DNA from: Seison nebaliae
Lineage: Eukaryota; Rotifera; Pararotatoria; Seisonacea; Seisonidae
Direction of reading: 5' to 3'
NCBI GenBank assembly: GCA_023231475.1
Contig: JALJEE010000678.1
Coordinates: 1 to 61,672, forward strand
DNA length: 61,672 bases
Shown here: piece after piece, positions 46,816 to 57,407 of the stretch
Layout: every line of letters starts with the position of its first letter
How positions within the stretch are numbered: the first letter of the stretch is position 1
Position numbers and translations under genes: made by a program
The notes under the pieces: generated by a model
The model's database searches: none
The model's input: the letters and a program-made list of their open reading frames with translations, nothing else
Told to the model about the DNA's origin: nothing

Positions 46816-48503
46816 TTTCCAATTCAGAAATATCTTTTACAAAATATTTATTTAAAACGAATTTGAGCCTGTAATTTCACTTTATTATCCAATCTCTTTT
46901 TTCCTTTTACTATTCTCACGGACATCATATCAATTCTCTTTTTACTACCAAATTATTTCGAATACAATTAAAACAAAACGGAAATGCCACCTGATTTTTT
47001 TTAGCATAGGAAATTTTAAAAATTTTCAATTTATAATTATTAGTTAGCTAAAATAAAAATCTGATACAAAATTTTTAATTTTTATTTTCAATAATTTTTC
47101 TCAATTTGACGATAATCTCCAACCTAACTGAATAATTCAAAAAATTTAATAGTGGAAGTTTAAGTTGTCGATAGGTGAAAAATTATGATTAGTAATTATG
47201 GTTGAAAACGATAAAATGATGGATGTTGGAGTTAATAGAATTGAAGTGTCTAATTATTGAAAGAAAATAAAAGAGTTGAGATTAAGTATATCTTCGAGGT
47301 TAAGTTCATGAAATTTCTGTACGTTAAATTGCACTGCAATTATTGCAGTATAATTTGTTATTATTGAAAGAGGGATTTGCATTAACGAATCGAAATGTTG
47401 GTTGCTGTCGACTGACAATCATTCTTTCTCGAATATTCCTCTTACTCATTCGATCGTCTTTCTTGGCTCGTTAATCGATATTCGGTTATTCTCTTCATTT
47501 GCTCTCGATCATATTCGAAACAAATTCTGCAGAGCGTTCTTCTCTTCGACTCCGAAATACAAATTCGTTCTGTTGAAGATTCGTCTTTCACTTCTTACAA
47601 TTTTTGTTAGTTCTTCCATCATATTCTTTCGAGACGATTTTCTTCTGTTCACAGCGTTCATTACTCTCGTTAAATCGGGCCTATAATCGACTCATCTGGA
47701 AGACTATCTGCTGTTTAAATAGATTCCATTCTCATTTATCGACAAAGTTACCGTATCTAATCTACCGACTACTCTCCCTTCTGTGATGTACGCATTTCAG
47801 AGTCACTCAATATTTTCATATATTTAGTTTAGGCATCTGATAATATTTCTTTTATCGACTTCAAACAGTTCATCGTCTTTTATAATTCAACATCTACTAT
47901 ATCAATCGATCGCGACTCTCTCAATCAACTGCGACATCTCGTTGGCACCGAAAACGACAAAAATTGTTTTCCCTTTTTTCTCATTTATCCCGACGGGAAT
48001 TTTAAATAAAATATTATCAATTTTTATCGTTAATAAATTTTTCGTACGTGAACAACATTATCACTTCATTGTTTTTCTGATTATTTTTGATTCATCATTC
48101 TTCTCATTCATTTCCTTTCTGCTTCGCTGTGGAATATGATGGAATGACTGATTTGTTATGGCTGTTGTGTGTTATTAATATCACTATTGAGAAATTCTAA
48201 CTTAACGTAAGATAATTTTTCTGTTTTCTGATGTTCCTTTGCAATGGAAGAGAACAGTTTTCTTTCTCATTTTCACTCTTCGTTGCGCAGCAGTGTTAAC
48301 ACAATTTTTATTTTCTAATAAATCGACTATCATACATTCTGCCAGTCACGATAGTAACTCGTCATTAGACAATTGAACCTTAGTAATCGATTTATGAGAA
48401 TATTAACTACCATTTCTTCGTTCTTTTCTTACATTGTCATTTTTAGTTAAAATATATTCTACTATTTAACAGTTAATAGGAACTTATCACCAATCATCAT
48501 ACA
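46816..48503. other. Divergent intergenic region between FIP1 and the Ly6 gene
   Basis: 1.7 kb with no accepted gene. The part 47395-47960 is less A-rich and rich in TCG words, with frames of 60-94 codons (for example 47402-47686) dominated by Phe/Leu/Ser and without motifs. It could hold the FIP1 promoter. No tRNA or snRNA recognised. Confidence 0.4.
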
Positions 48504-48989
48504 ATGAATTTCTCGATTTTCACTTTCGTTACCGTTCTACTTTGCATCAGTTCGTATTAGCATAATATTCATCTATTTATCATCAAATTTATCACAATTC
48601 ATCTTTCTCATTAGATATCGGATCATTGAAAGCTGATGTCAGCTGTTACCAATGCGATGGTGAACAAACGTGTGTCTTACCTGAAGTAAATAACGTTCCA
48701 GTGATTACCTGTAAACATCAGTGTTGGGTTAGGAAATATTGAAATATGAATAATAATATTGATATTTGATAATAATTTGAATATTTTCTTATAGAAAGGA
48801 TATGTCTTACATAAAGTCTATCGAGGTTGTGGCGATTTAGCATGTAATGCTCTTGTGAAAGCTGAATTGAAACCGCTGGGTGGGAATTTGTGTTGCAAAA
48901 CGGACAAATGCAATTCTGGTCTGAATATTCAATCGTCCATCATTCTCCCTCTGATCTTATCGTCATTGGTTCTTATGAGAATGTTATAA
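48504..48989 (+). CDS. Ly6/three-finger GPI-anchored protein
   Basis: Three exons, 48504-48549, 48615-48727 and 48795-48989, join in phase and give 117 residues. The first exon is a signal peptide (MNFSIFTFVTVLLCI). The mature part has ten cysteines starting CYQC and ending with the Ly6 hallmark CCKTDKCN. It is followed by a short Ser/Gly linker and a hydrophobic end (SIILPLILSSLVLMRML) with no tail, as expected for a GPI signal. Three-finger proteins of this kind in arthropods serve septate junctions, neuronal excitability or sleep control (sleepless, boudin, crooked classes); which one applies here cannot be told. The poly(A) signal AATAAA lies at 49198-49203. Confidence 0.82.
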
Positions 48990-49661
48990 ATCGTAAAAAT
49001 ATCAATTTCAACTGAATGATTTATACAGCGATTGTATTATCGCTTCACTTAATCCATTTTCGCCTTACTCTTCTTCCTTCTAATTATATACTTCATATGT
49101 CTTTCTCGTTCTCCTTCATTAGGAATGATGAGTGTCTTCTTTCTAGTTCCTCTTGATTTTATCCCCAAACAATTTTCTCCCTATCATTTATTGCTCGAAT
49201 AAACATTTTTTTCACAACATTTATTAATTTTATTTAACATAATAAAAGAAACATATTAAATAAATGAAATTGAATCGAAAATTATTCAAACAATATATTG
49301 ATGATTATAGTGATACTGATTATACTATAAAATATTTATAATTAAAAATTTTTTTTTAAATTTATAGAATCAATTCCCCTCGGGGTAACGTAAATACGAT
49401 GTAAAGATTATCGTTAATAAATTCCCTTCCAGTATCGATTTCACAAATATCGATTTTTAATTTTAAATCGGTTCATCAATTATCGATTTATGATAAATAC
49501 TGGCTTAATTGAGTAATGTCACACATCAATATTGGTTTATGAAGGAAGTGGTTAGAATAATAAAATTTAAATGATAAGTCTATTTCTGATAAGAATGAAT
49601 GAATAATAATGAATTTCTTATGCAATTTTGGATTTGAATAAGAAAAATATTATTTTGAGAT
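48990..49661. other. Intergenic; 3' UTR of the Ly6 gene then AT-rich DNA
   Basis: It holds AATAAA at 49198-49203 and T/A runs around 49340. The segment 49430-49560 is rich in ATCGATTTAT-like words without clear periodicity. No gene seen. Confidence 0.4.
49198..49203 (+). terminator. Poly(A) signal AATAAA after Ly6 gene
   Basis: A canonical hexamer about 210 nt past the stop, followed by a T-rich tract. Confidence 0.5.
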
Positions 49662-49957
49662 ATGGTTCTCAGAAGATTATTAATGTTAATAAAATTTCTT
49701 TATAATTCTTATATTCTACAAATTTCAGGTATTTAACTCACAACGAAGAATTGATAAATAGTTTAGCGCAGAAATTCCGACCGGCGGCTCGACGTTTATT
49801 GGCAATGAAAGATGAGACAGAAACTAATCGTCGTGTTCAACAACTGAGTAATATGAAGAAGGAATGGGATGAACAAGGTCGAATGTACATCAACCAATTC
49901 TTCAAACAAGTCACCGACAACGATAATCTAAAGAAACGTTCACGTAATAAAAAATGA
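49662..49957 (+). CDS. NCBP2AS2: NCBP2AS2-like small conserved protein
   Basis: A 23-nt coding first exon (49662-49684, MVLRRLLM) joins 49729-49957 across a 44-bp intron in phase, giving 83 residues. The N terminus MVLRRLLMYLTHNEELINSL followed by KFRPAARR resembles the small protein encoded at NCBP2-AS2 in vertebrates, whose family starts with MVLRRLL, a short helix and a PxRRAA motif. The remainder is a charged helix and a basic tail. Function in the family is poorly known; a mitochondrial or angiogenic role has been discussed in vertebrates. The recognition rests on the first 35 residues. The long exon alone has no ATG before residue 31, which supports the upstream start. Confidence 0.6.
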
Positions 49958-49997
49958 ATTAAAATAAATTTCTGTAACGAATGGAAAATAATATCGT

Positions 49998-51563
49998 TTA
50001 GAAGTTTGAAGAGACGGGAATTGATGTCAATGATTCTTTGAATTTCTCTCGGAAAGACAGATACCAATCGCTCACTATTTGCATATCCTCTTTAGCGAAT
50101 TGTTGGGGGAATGTGTGTTGTAACATGTCGTCATGAGATTTCCTTAATCGGAAATCTTTCTGAAGACAATCCTCAACGAAACTCGTCAACGATTTTGTTG
50201 GAGTTCGTTTCGCTGTCGCTGTTAATCTCGGCGCATCACCATTCACAATTTCCGATTGTGTTTGAAATGATTTATGACGATATTTATAATATGGATTCTT
50301 TCCATGAAACATCTCATAAACGGTAATTCCCACACTCCAAATATCAGTTCGTGACGGATTTTTATTGATGGGAAGTTCGATCAGTTCCGGTGCAACATAA
50401 GCATAAGACCCTAACGTATTAGATGCACGTTGTGAATTGAGTAGTAATCCACTCACACTGAAATCACATAATTTGATTTGTTTCCCATTATCATTTAGTA
50501 GAATGTTCGACGGTTTCAAATCACGATATTCTAATTGATGTTCCTTCCTCAAATAAGAGAGAGCGTTCAATATCTTCAAATTGTCATGAAATAATTAAGA
50601 AAGTTTAATGGAATGAGCAACTGCAATAATTGTATGTCCAATAACGAATTCCGGTAATCCATCGTCATCAAAATATTTTATTAATTTATCGAAACACGTA
50701 TCCATCAATTCGAGACAGAGCCACAACTGAGAATGATTCATATCAGCCGAAATATGACCATAAGACAAGATGATATAAGGATGATTCTTCGCTTTACTAG
50801 TCACGAATAAATCCATCAAAATTCGTCGATCCTCCTGGAAGATTCCACAACCACTCATTTTCTTCAAAATTAAAAAAAAATTTTAAAATTTTAGAAAATA
50901 AAAAAAAATTTAAAATTTTAGAAAATAAAAAAAAATTTAAAGTTTTAGAAAATTTAAAAAAATTTTAAAATTTAAGAAAATAAAAAAAAATTTAAAGTTT
51001 TAGAAAATAGAAAAAAGTTTTAAAATTTTGGGAAATAAAAAATTTTTTTTTTTTTTTTTTTTTTTTAAATATAATAATAATATGGAAATTATTGGAAAAT
51101 AAAAAAAAATTTTAAATTATAAAAGGAAAAAAAAAATTTTAAATTTTTTTAAAATTTTTTTTAAAAAAAACGAACTTTTACCGCCATTAATTTGTTGGAT
51201 GGTTTATGTCTCATTTTGTACACGTCACCATATGCCCCTTTGCCCAATAGTTCCAGAACATCGAAATGTTCAAAATCGACGTCGTCATATCGCTCCTGAA
51301 AGGAAAGAAATGTCATTAGAGATTGAGAGAAATGAACTTGATTCGGGAACATTAAACGACCCGACTCTTCGATCAGTTTATCTCGTTGCGCACGAATCTC
51401 CACACTAGACGTCCACCCAGCGGAGAGGAATGAGATGAGTTAGTGAAATAAATTCCAACTCTGTCACCGAACCATTCTGGATGTTGGCTGGTGTTGTGGT
51501 TTGAACGGAAATGTTATCCGATACAACGTCGATCGCACATGGTCGTCGTCGATCGTTGGTCAT
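49998..51563 (-). CDS. MAP2K7: MKK7/hemipterous-type MAP kinase kinase with altered catalytic motifs
   Basis: Four minus-strand exons, 51563-51460, 51404-51176, 50861-50622 and 50573-49998, join in phase and give 382 residues. The kinase domain has the Gly-rich loop GKGAYG (89-94) and VAIK-type AVK (Lys111). The following RRILMDL phrase and ELMDTCFDKL hinge resemble MKK7 (JNK activator) more than MKK3/4/6. The catalytic loop reads YRDLKPSN (207-214), with Tyr instead of His, and the magnesium loop is DFS (228-230) instead of DFG. The activation segment is SQRASNTLG and the APE motif is intact. Asp209, Asn214, Lys111 and Asp228 are all present, so activity is possible but doubtful. The first intron (55 bp) was placed to restore frame and contains a CTAAC branch-like word. 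The intron 50862-51175 is a low-complexity repeat. Confidence 0.75.
50870..51170. repeat. A/T tandem repeat inside the MKK7-like intron
   Basis: About five to six degenerate copies of a roughly 30-bp unit (AAATTTAAAATTTTAGAAAA with A-run) lie between 50870 and 51030, followed by a T-run at 51042-51066 and A/T-only sequence to the exon. Confidence 0.8.
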
Positions 51564-51886
51564 TTCCACTTGCAATTATTGTTCTAATATTTCGTGTCGC
51601 TATTCCTCCCCCTTAAACTATTTATTTGTTTTTTTATCTCTCCTCAATCCACACGAACATAATGTTACGTAATCTCTTCGATTTTATCAACTTCAATTAA
51701 AGAGCTTTCTATTCCATTTCGAGTTAATATTGATTGAGAAACATTAAAAATTTTATTTTATATGAATAAAAAAAGAAATTATTTGAAAATTCAAAAGTGA
51801 ATGGGAGATAAGCTCTCATGTAAATGGGAAAGTTATTTAGCTTGGAAGAGAATTTTTAATGAATTCGGTTTTATTTGAAACGAAAT
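51564..51886. other. Divergent intergenic region
   Basis: It separates the starts of the MKK7-like kinase and RCC1L, so both promoters must fit in about 320 bp. No motif identified. Confidence 0.45.
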
Positions 51887-53269
51887 ATGATAAGTAAATC
51901 AATCGTCTCAATTCCCAGACGATTCATTCAACGACGATCTGATGAGTTGTTGAAAAATAAACGTCTTATTAACGACGAAATGGCGAGTGAGAGAAGTGAA
52001 AAAATTTCGAATAAATTTAAAAATTCTCATCATACTTACCAAGTTTACAGTTGGGGCAATGGGGAATGTGGAGCGTTGGGAAATTTAAATTTACTCAGAC
52101 CTAAATTCAAATATCAATTGCCGATAACTAAAGTGACATTTCCATTGAGATTGAAATGGGCGGATCGAATACGTCATGAGAAATATTTGAATTCGCCTTA
52201 TCGTCATAAAAGAATTTCGATGATTTCAGCCGGTTCCGGATTTTCCATTTTGACTGATAAAAGAAATATTTTCGGATGTGGAGTAAATACTTATGGACAA
52301 TTGGATAAAAATGAAAAATTAGAGATCGTTATACAACCGATACAATTGAATAAATTAATTGATTTGAATGAGAATTTACAAATTATTTCACTTTCTTCAG
52401 GTCGAGCTCATTCCGTCATAGTTTATAATGACGGATCTGTCTATTCTTGGGGTCAGAATAATTATCATCAAGTCTCAAGTAGAGAGGAAGAAATCATTGA
52501 ATTTCGTCGTTTAATTGAAGTTGAAGCAATGGTAAATGTTAATGAAAAAATCATCAAAACGGTATGTTCTTTCGATACCACTTTCTTGTTAACGAATATG
52601 GGACGTGTAATTTCTTTCGGTTTGAATACTGATGGTCAATGTGGTATTAATCGAACTGATTCCATTATCAGACGTCCCGTCTTTATTGAGATTAATGAAA
52701 TTTTTTGTGATATTTGTACGAAAGCCGATACGATTTTAGCACTCACCTCTGATAAGAAATCGATTTATGGTTGGGGAAATACAGAATATGAACAATTAAA
52801 ATCGAATGAAGCACAATTATTCCGTCCGATCAATTTGAATGAAACCGTTCTCAGATCAATTCCATCTGAACGACATTCTTTCGTCAGTATGGCGACAAGT
52901 GGCAGTTCTTGTTGTGTGGTAGATAAAACCGGTCAAATTTGGATTTGGGGCTACGGCGCTTTAGGATTGGGACCAAACAATTTGGGTCCATTACCATTAG
53001 CCTGTCCGATATCCAGAAATTTTTTCGATTTATTCAAAACGAAGAAAACTCAAAATAAAATTATCGAATTAGTCAGTGGATTATACTCGTTTGGTGCTAT
53101 TACGGAGAGAGGCGATGCTTATGTTTGGGGTGCTAATCGACAATCTTGTTTGGGTATCGGAAAAATGGATACGCAATATTATCCTACTAAATTAATGATT
53201 CCTGCCAAAATTGAACTTTTACATTTCGGTTATGAACATTCATTCGCAATCACCAAATCATTCAATTGA
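51887..53269 (+). CDS. RCC1L: RCC1-like mitochondrial factor (RCC1L/WBSCR16)
   Basis: 460 residues in one exon from ATG 51887 (the frame extends to a TTG upstream). The N terminus (MISKSIVSIPRRFIQRRS) is basic and free of acidic residues, a likely mitochondrial presequence. Seven RCC1-type repeats follow, visible as recurring YSWGxGxxGALG, GCGVNTYGQL, SGRAHSVIVYNDGSVYSWG, SFGLNTDGQCG, YGWGNTEYEQL, IWGYGALGLGP and YVWGANRQSCLGIG phrases. The C terminus ITKSFN matches the typical end of RCC1L. In mammals RCC1L helps assemble the mitochondrial ribosome and mitochondrial pseudouridine module and binds at the inner membrane. The GNTEYEQL and GYGALGLGP phrases distinguish it from nuclear RCC1. Confidence 0.85.
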   Translation: MISKSIVSIPRRFIQRRSDELLKNKRLINDEMASERSEKISNKFKNSHHTYQVYSWGNGECGALGNLNLLRPKFKYQLPITKVTFPLRLKWADRIRHEKYLNSPYRHKRISMISAGSGFSILTDKRNIFGCGVNTYGQLDKNEKLEIVIQPIQLNKLIDLNENLQIISLSSGRAHSVIVYNDGSVYSWGQNNYHQVSSREEEIIEFRRLIEVEAMVNVNEKIIKTVCSFDTTFLLTNMGRVISFGLNTDGQCGINRTDSIIRRPVFIEINEIFCDICTKADTILALTSDKKSIYGWGNTEYEQLKSNEAQLFRPINLNETVLRSIPSERHSFVSMATSGSSCCVVDKTGQIWIWGYGALGLGPNNLGPLPLACPISRNFFDLFKTKKTQNKIIELVSGLYSFGAITERGDAYVWGANRQSCLGIGKMDTQYYPTKLMIPAKIELLHFGYEHSFAITKSFN

Positions 53270-53678
53270 TTATTTTTCTTCATCTTTCCCATATAAATTT
53301 TGAGTACCCATAAGATTTAAATTCATATTAATCATCATTTATTAGTTTCAATGATTTGAAATTGAATTTTTCAAAACTTATTTTAATTCACTCAATCGGT
53401 TTATTCTCATTTTTCTTTTAGTTAAATTAAAACTTTGAAATTTCGTTTGTAAAAATAATAAAAAACATTTAATCATGATTTTTAATTTGGAATGGAATAT
53501 TAATTATTTCGTGTTAGAGATTTATTGTTGGATAAAAATGAATATTCGCAAGAAATAAATAAGAGGAACATTGGAAAAAAACATAGTTAATTTTCAACAA
53601 GTTTTAAAACTTTATTAGTTTCTATCTCTCCCTTGGGAAGTTTCCAATGTTTCCTGAATTGTTATTGATTTATATTTC
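53270..53678. other. Convergent intergenic region
   Basis: It carries the 3' ends of RCC1L and of the minus-strand lipase. AATAAA-like words at about 53456. Nothing else seen. Confidence 0.45.
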
Positions 53679-55339
53679 TTAAATAAAAATTAAGGAATGA
53701 AAAAATAACCGTCGTTGTTTCAATCCATCGAAAACATTTAGAAATTGTATTTGAATTTCAATAACTTGTGCACGTTTACTGTTGAACCTAATTGCAGGTA
53801 TATAATCGGTTAATTGTCGTTCTGTTGTATAAAGTTTAGATAATTTCCTTTCTCCACTAATACTGCCACTATTAAATGAAATGAAGTGAAATTTCAATGA
53901 TAAGTTGAGAGAGGAAGTTAAACTATAAGAAATTTGTCCAAACTTCTTTCGGACTATTTTCTTGGAATACGGTAAAGTCTAAAGATATTATCGTTGACGT
54001 GAAAGTGTTCAATCCAATCTCTATTTGAAAATGAAATACTTTTCAAAAGAAATTTAACAAAAAAATTTAAAGAATGAATAACAACAAAAAGGATATATTC
54101 CATTTGTATTTAAATAAAACTTAGACATTTTTTCTTTGATAGATTCCCGTCTAAAAACTCGAGAGAAAAACTGACGAGCTAAATCCAAAAAATTTATAAA
54201 TCTCTTCTTTCTCACTTTCTCAATTTTCCATTGTTCCCCTAACATCACGCAATCTTCTTTCTCTTCACATTCGATACATTTTCCCTCGTCGAATAGTTTG
54301 AGAGATGTACATCGATAAGCTCTAAATATACAAATATCACCATCATAATGGAAATTTCTTGGATCATATAATTGACCGAGAGCAGTGGCTTCTTCATATA
54401 ACGCTATGGATGAAGTATAAAGTTTCGTAGCTCGCGTATGTGAACATGAAACATATGACACTAGAAATAAATTATTTCCTTCAATTATTTCAAAATTGAA
54501 CTCGATCGTCGATTTTTACAACCAACTTGATTATGTCCTCCATTGACAAAGATGTCGACGGTACCCCAAATTTTGTTGGAACCAAATTTGAACATATTTG
54601 AATCTGTATGAACTACCTGAACAAACGACGCATCACTTTCGTCTAACGTCACCGCTTTCGATTTCCCTTCAAATGATAGTCCAGCAGGATCGAGTGCTTA
54701 GAAAACGATTATTTGATGACTATTTAAAAGAATTAAATTCAACCAATTATTTTATTGATTCCTTTAAAAAATTTACCTATTCGACCAGCGAGATGCGCAG
54801 ATAAACTAAATGATATTAGATCGATATGTTCCGGTAGGAATTTCGGATATCTCCTCGTCATTTTCAATAAAAATTGAACAGTTTTATCTGCAATTTCATT
54901 AATATATTGAACGGCAAGAGCGTATGATAATGAGGCGACTGAATGCCAATCAAGAATAAAGAGATTTATTTTGATCTTTTATAAAATTTAAGCAAAATTT
55001 AAATTTAACAATTTACCAACGTTACTTATTAAGCGCTGTTTACTTAACTGTATCCAATCGGAGTTAATGTTTTGGAGATAAGCGTGAAGAAACATTTTTG
55101 TTCGTTCTTCTTCATTGAAAACTGAAGAAATTTTTTCAAATTCTACATTTGTTAATTTCGATAAATTGATTATACAATTTTTTCCATTACTGTATACGAG
55201 ATAAATAAATGAAGAACAATATTTTACGATTAGAACAATAAATTAACCTACCAATGACATGTAATTTTGTATCGAAAGTAAATGAATAAGTTTCATGAAT
55301 GAAAATCCAGTACGAAAAGAAGAGGATTAAATTAAACAT
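53679..55339 (-). CDS. Pancreatic-type lipase-like secreted protein, nucleophile elbow altered
   Basis: Six minus-strand exons, 55339-55248, 55189-55017, 54938-54777, 54696-54523, 54460-54121 and 53922-53679, join in phase and give 394 residues. The N terminus is a signal peptide (MFNLILFFSYWIFIHETYS). Family landmarks are ALDPAG (Asp145), DASFVQVVHTD, GTVDIFVNGG, CSHTRA (His208) and the Cys-rich part after it. The serine motif normally GHSLGAH reads SFSLSAH, keeping Ser133 but losing both flanking glycines. The loop between Ser and Asp is about twelve residues shorter than in vertebrate pancreatic lipase and the strand before it is shortened too. Several arthropod members (yolk-protein-like, vitellogenin-like) are non-catalytic, so binding rather than hydrolysis is plausible. 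The last exon is the least certain. Confidence 0.7.
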
Positions 55340-56945
55340 TATAATTCCAATTTTTCTCTCAATATTATTCTGAAAATGAAGAGGATAAAGTTTCCAATAT
55401 GAATTGGAGAATGTTAATTTATTTCTGTAAAATATTTCCGGTTGTTTGATTTGTTTCTCTGTTCTTATCGCAATTGTTTCTCAACAACATGGAACTAGGT
55501 TAGTATCTTAACTATTTTTAACTAATCCTAAATATTCTTCATACAAATATTATGATCATATACATGAGAATGAGAAATCAAATCAATGAGAACAGAGTTT
55601 AACAGTTATTTGAACAAACTTTCGACATGTTTCACAATGTGAATCTTTTAAAAACAAGTAATCAAACAAGCCTAAATTGAGATGTCAATATAGTTTTCCG
55701 ATTTTTCATGCTTTGTGAAATTACTGTTATCACCTTGGAATTTTAAGAAGTTTACGCATCACAAAAAAGTTCAATGTTAGGTTTTTATTATCATTCTTTG
55801 AAAATTAATTAGATTAGTCATGAAAGTTTCATGAACAGTTGATGATCAGATAGACAGACCAGATACTTTATTCATTAAAACTGTGCGAATCGAACCGAAA
55901 CTCGAGTCAAGGTTCGATTCCAAGAAATTATAATCAATATGAAATCCCAAATTGGCAGATTTGAATTCTTATTGATTGATTTCATCTTTTAAGGTCAGTG
56001 ATACGAGATGTTTACCTTTCGTGAGATTCTGAGACTTGTGAGTAACATTGGGACCGTGTGTAGAAAACTGCGCTAAACACGTCCCAAAATATATAACGAA
56101 CATTTAATCCATAATTATAATGAATAATGAACAAAGTTAGAATAAATTTCAGATTTCCACAAACACAATTGTTGAAGTTGAAAATTTGTTTAGGAAAATG
56201 AAATTTGTTATCAGATTGACAATTTATAAAAATATTATTAATGATAAAAAAACTTACTTGGTATGAATAAAAAAACGGGTGTTGTCCGTTTCACCATAAA
56301 CTTTCTTTTTGTTTTTGATTTGGTATAGATTTGAATATAAAAAGAATAGTAATTAGAATTTAGTTGTTATTCTAAAATTATTAATTTTTTTCTAGGGAGT
56401 TCTTAGAAGCAAATGGCTAATAAAATATTCTAGGTTTGTATTAATGTGAAACATTATAATAGTTATAAGGAGAAATTATTTAATAAAGTCATAACAATCT
56501 TTTAATGGACGTAAAAAATTTTTTATTGTATCTCTTACAAAATGATAAAGAGACGAATGAACATTGTCTATTGGAGAGTAATTTTAACTGGCGAGATAAA
56601 AAGCGTATGCTCACATTTCATATAATAATATCTTTTTAATATAGACAAAAGATATGTTGAAGGTACACCCTCCACAAAACATGTATGCTCCATATAAGAA
56701 GCGTTTGTAGAGGAGTGGGTATATATACGCATGACGTAGTGAAGCATTTCCTAACAATACTACGAAGCGTACTTGTGAAAGGAATAAGCTTAAAGGAGTG
56801 GTCCATAAGCTTAAATGAACTACTGTTCTTGAAGAAAAACTACATTCTATTTCTTCTATAAATAGAGATAAAATTTTATTTACATTCATTCTTTTCATAG
56901 TCATTTCTTCTTTATTTGTCCATTTCATTTTATTTCATTTTCACT
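55340..56945. other. Divergent intergenic region with a strong hairpin
   Basis: 1.6 kb of AT-rich DNA without a gene. It includes the hairpin at 55887-55920. The minus frame 56611-56928 (105 codons) has no motif. Confidence 0.4.
55887..55920. repeat. Perfect 10-bp inverted repeat (hairpin)
   Basis: GAATCGAACC (55887-55896) and GGTTCGATTC (55911-55920) are exact reverse complements around a 14-nt loop that contains the CTCGAG palindrome. The right arm resembles a tRNA B box (GGTTCGATTCC), but no A box or cloverleaf is found upstream. Confidence 0.85.
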
Positions 56946-57143
56946 ATGACTGTTTATGAAGATGGCGATTGGGAATTCCTGAGTGAGAAGGACAAGGCGA
57001 ATATCGACATGGAACAGATGATGCATTCACGTTACAGTGGAAAGAATCGGAACAAGACTGAGAAAGCCAATCATCAGATTAAAAGTGAAAACAGTAGGAA
57101 GATTGTGCAATCGATGCGCAATGGCGAACATAACAAACGATGA
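56946..57143 (+). CDS. Unidentified small charged protein
   Basis: 65 residues from ATG 56946: MTVYEDGDWEFLSEKDKANI, then a Lys/Asn/Arg-rich tail. There is no signal peptide, membrane segment or Cys. The acidic/aromatic start followed by a basic tail suggests a small nuclear or RNA-associated protein, but I do not recognise it. The frame is open upstream only as T-rich UTR. It may be a real short gene or one exon of a longer one; no donor follows the stop region. Confidence 0.4.
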   Translation: MTVYEDGDWEFLSEKDKANIDMEQMMHSRYSGKNRNKTEKANHQIKSENSRKIVQSMRNGEHNKR

Positions 57144-57407
57144 AAAAAATTTGAAAAAATTTGAAAAAATTTGAATTGATCATTTACATCATTAATACCT
57201 TTTCCAGATTACTTTGAAAGAAGTTGTTGAACATTTCAAAAAAAAATTACCAAATTTCGTAAAAACGAAATGTTTAATAGATTTTATTTGTTGTTATATA
57301 ATTTTTAATCATTATCACCATCTATTGTTGAAGGAAATAAAAAGAGTTTCTTGTCTATAATATTTTATTTAAAAATAAATTAAATATTTTCGTGAAATGG
57401 AAGAATT
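57144..57407. other. Short convergent spacer
   Basis: It lies between the small plus-strand frame and the 3' end of the TXNDC11-like gene, with A/T runs and a tandem TTTGAAAAAA word at 57149-57172. Confidence 0.5.

Noticed and set aside
47402..48139. Several 60-94-codon plus-strand frames between FIP1 and Ly6
   Set aside because: No motif, no splice continuity, and Phe/Leu/Ser bias typical of T-rich noncoding DNA.
55905..55925. tRNA gene suggested by GGTTCGATTCC
   Set aside because: No A box, acceptor stem or anticodon arm can be folded around it; the word is explained by the perfect inverted repeat.
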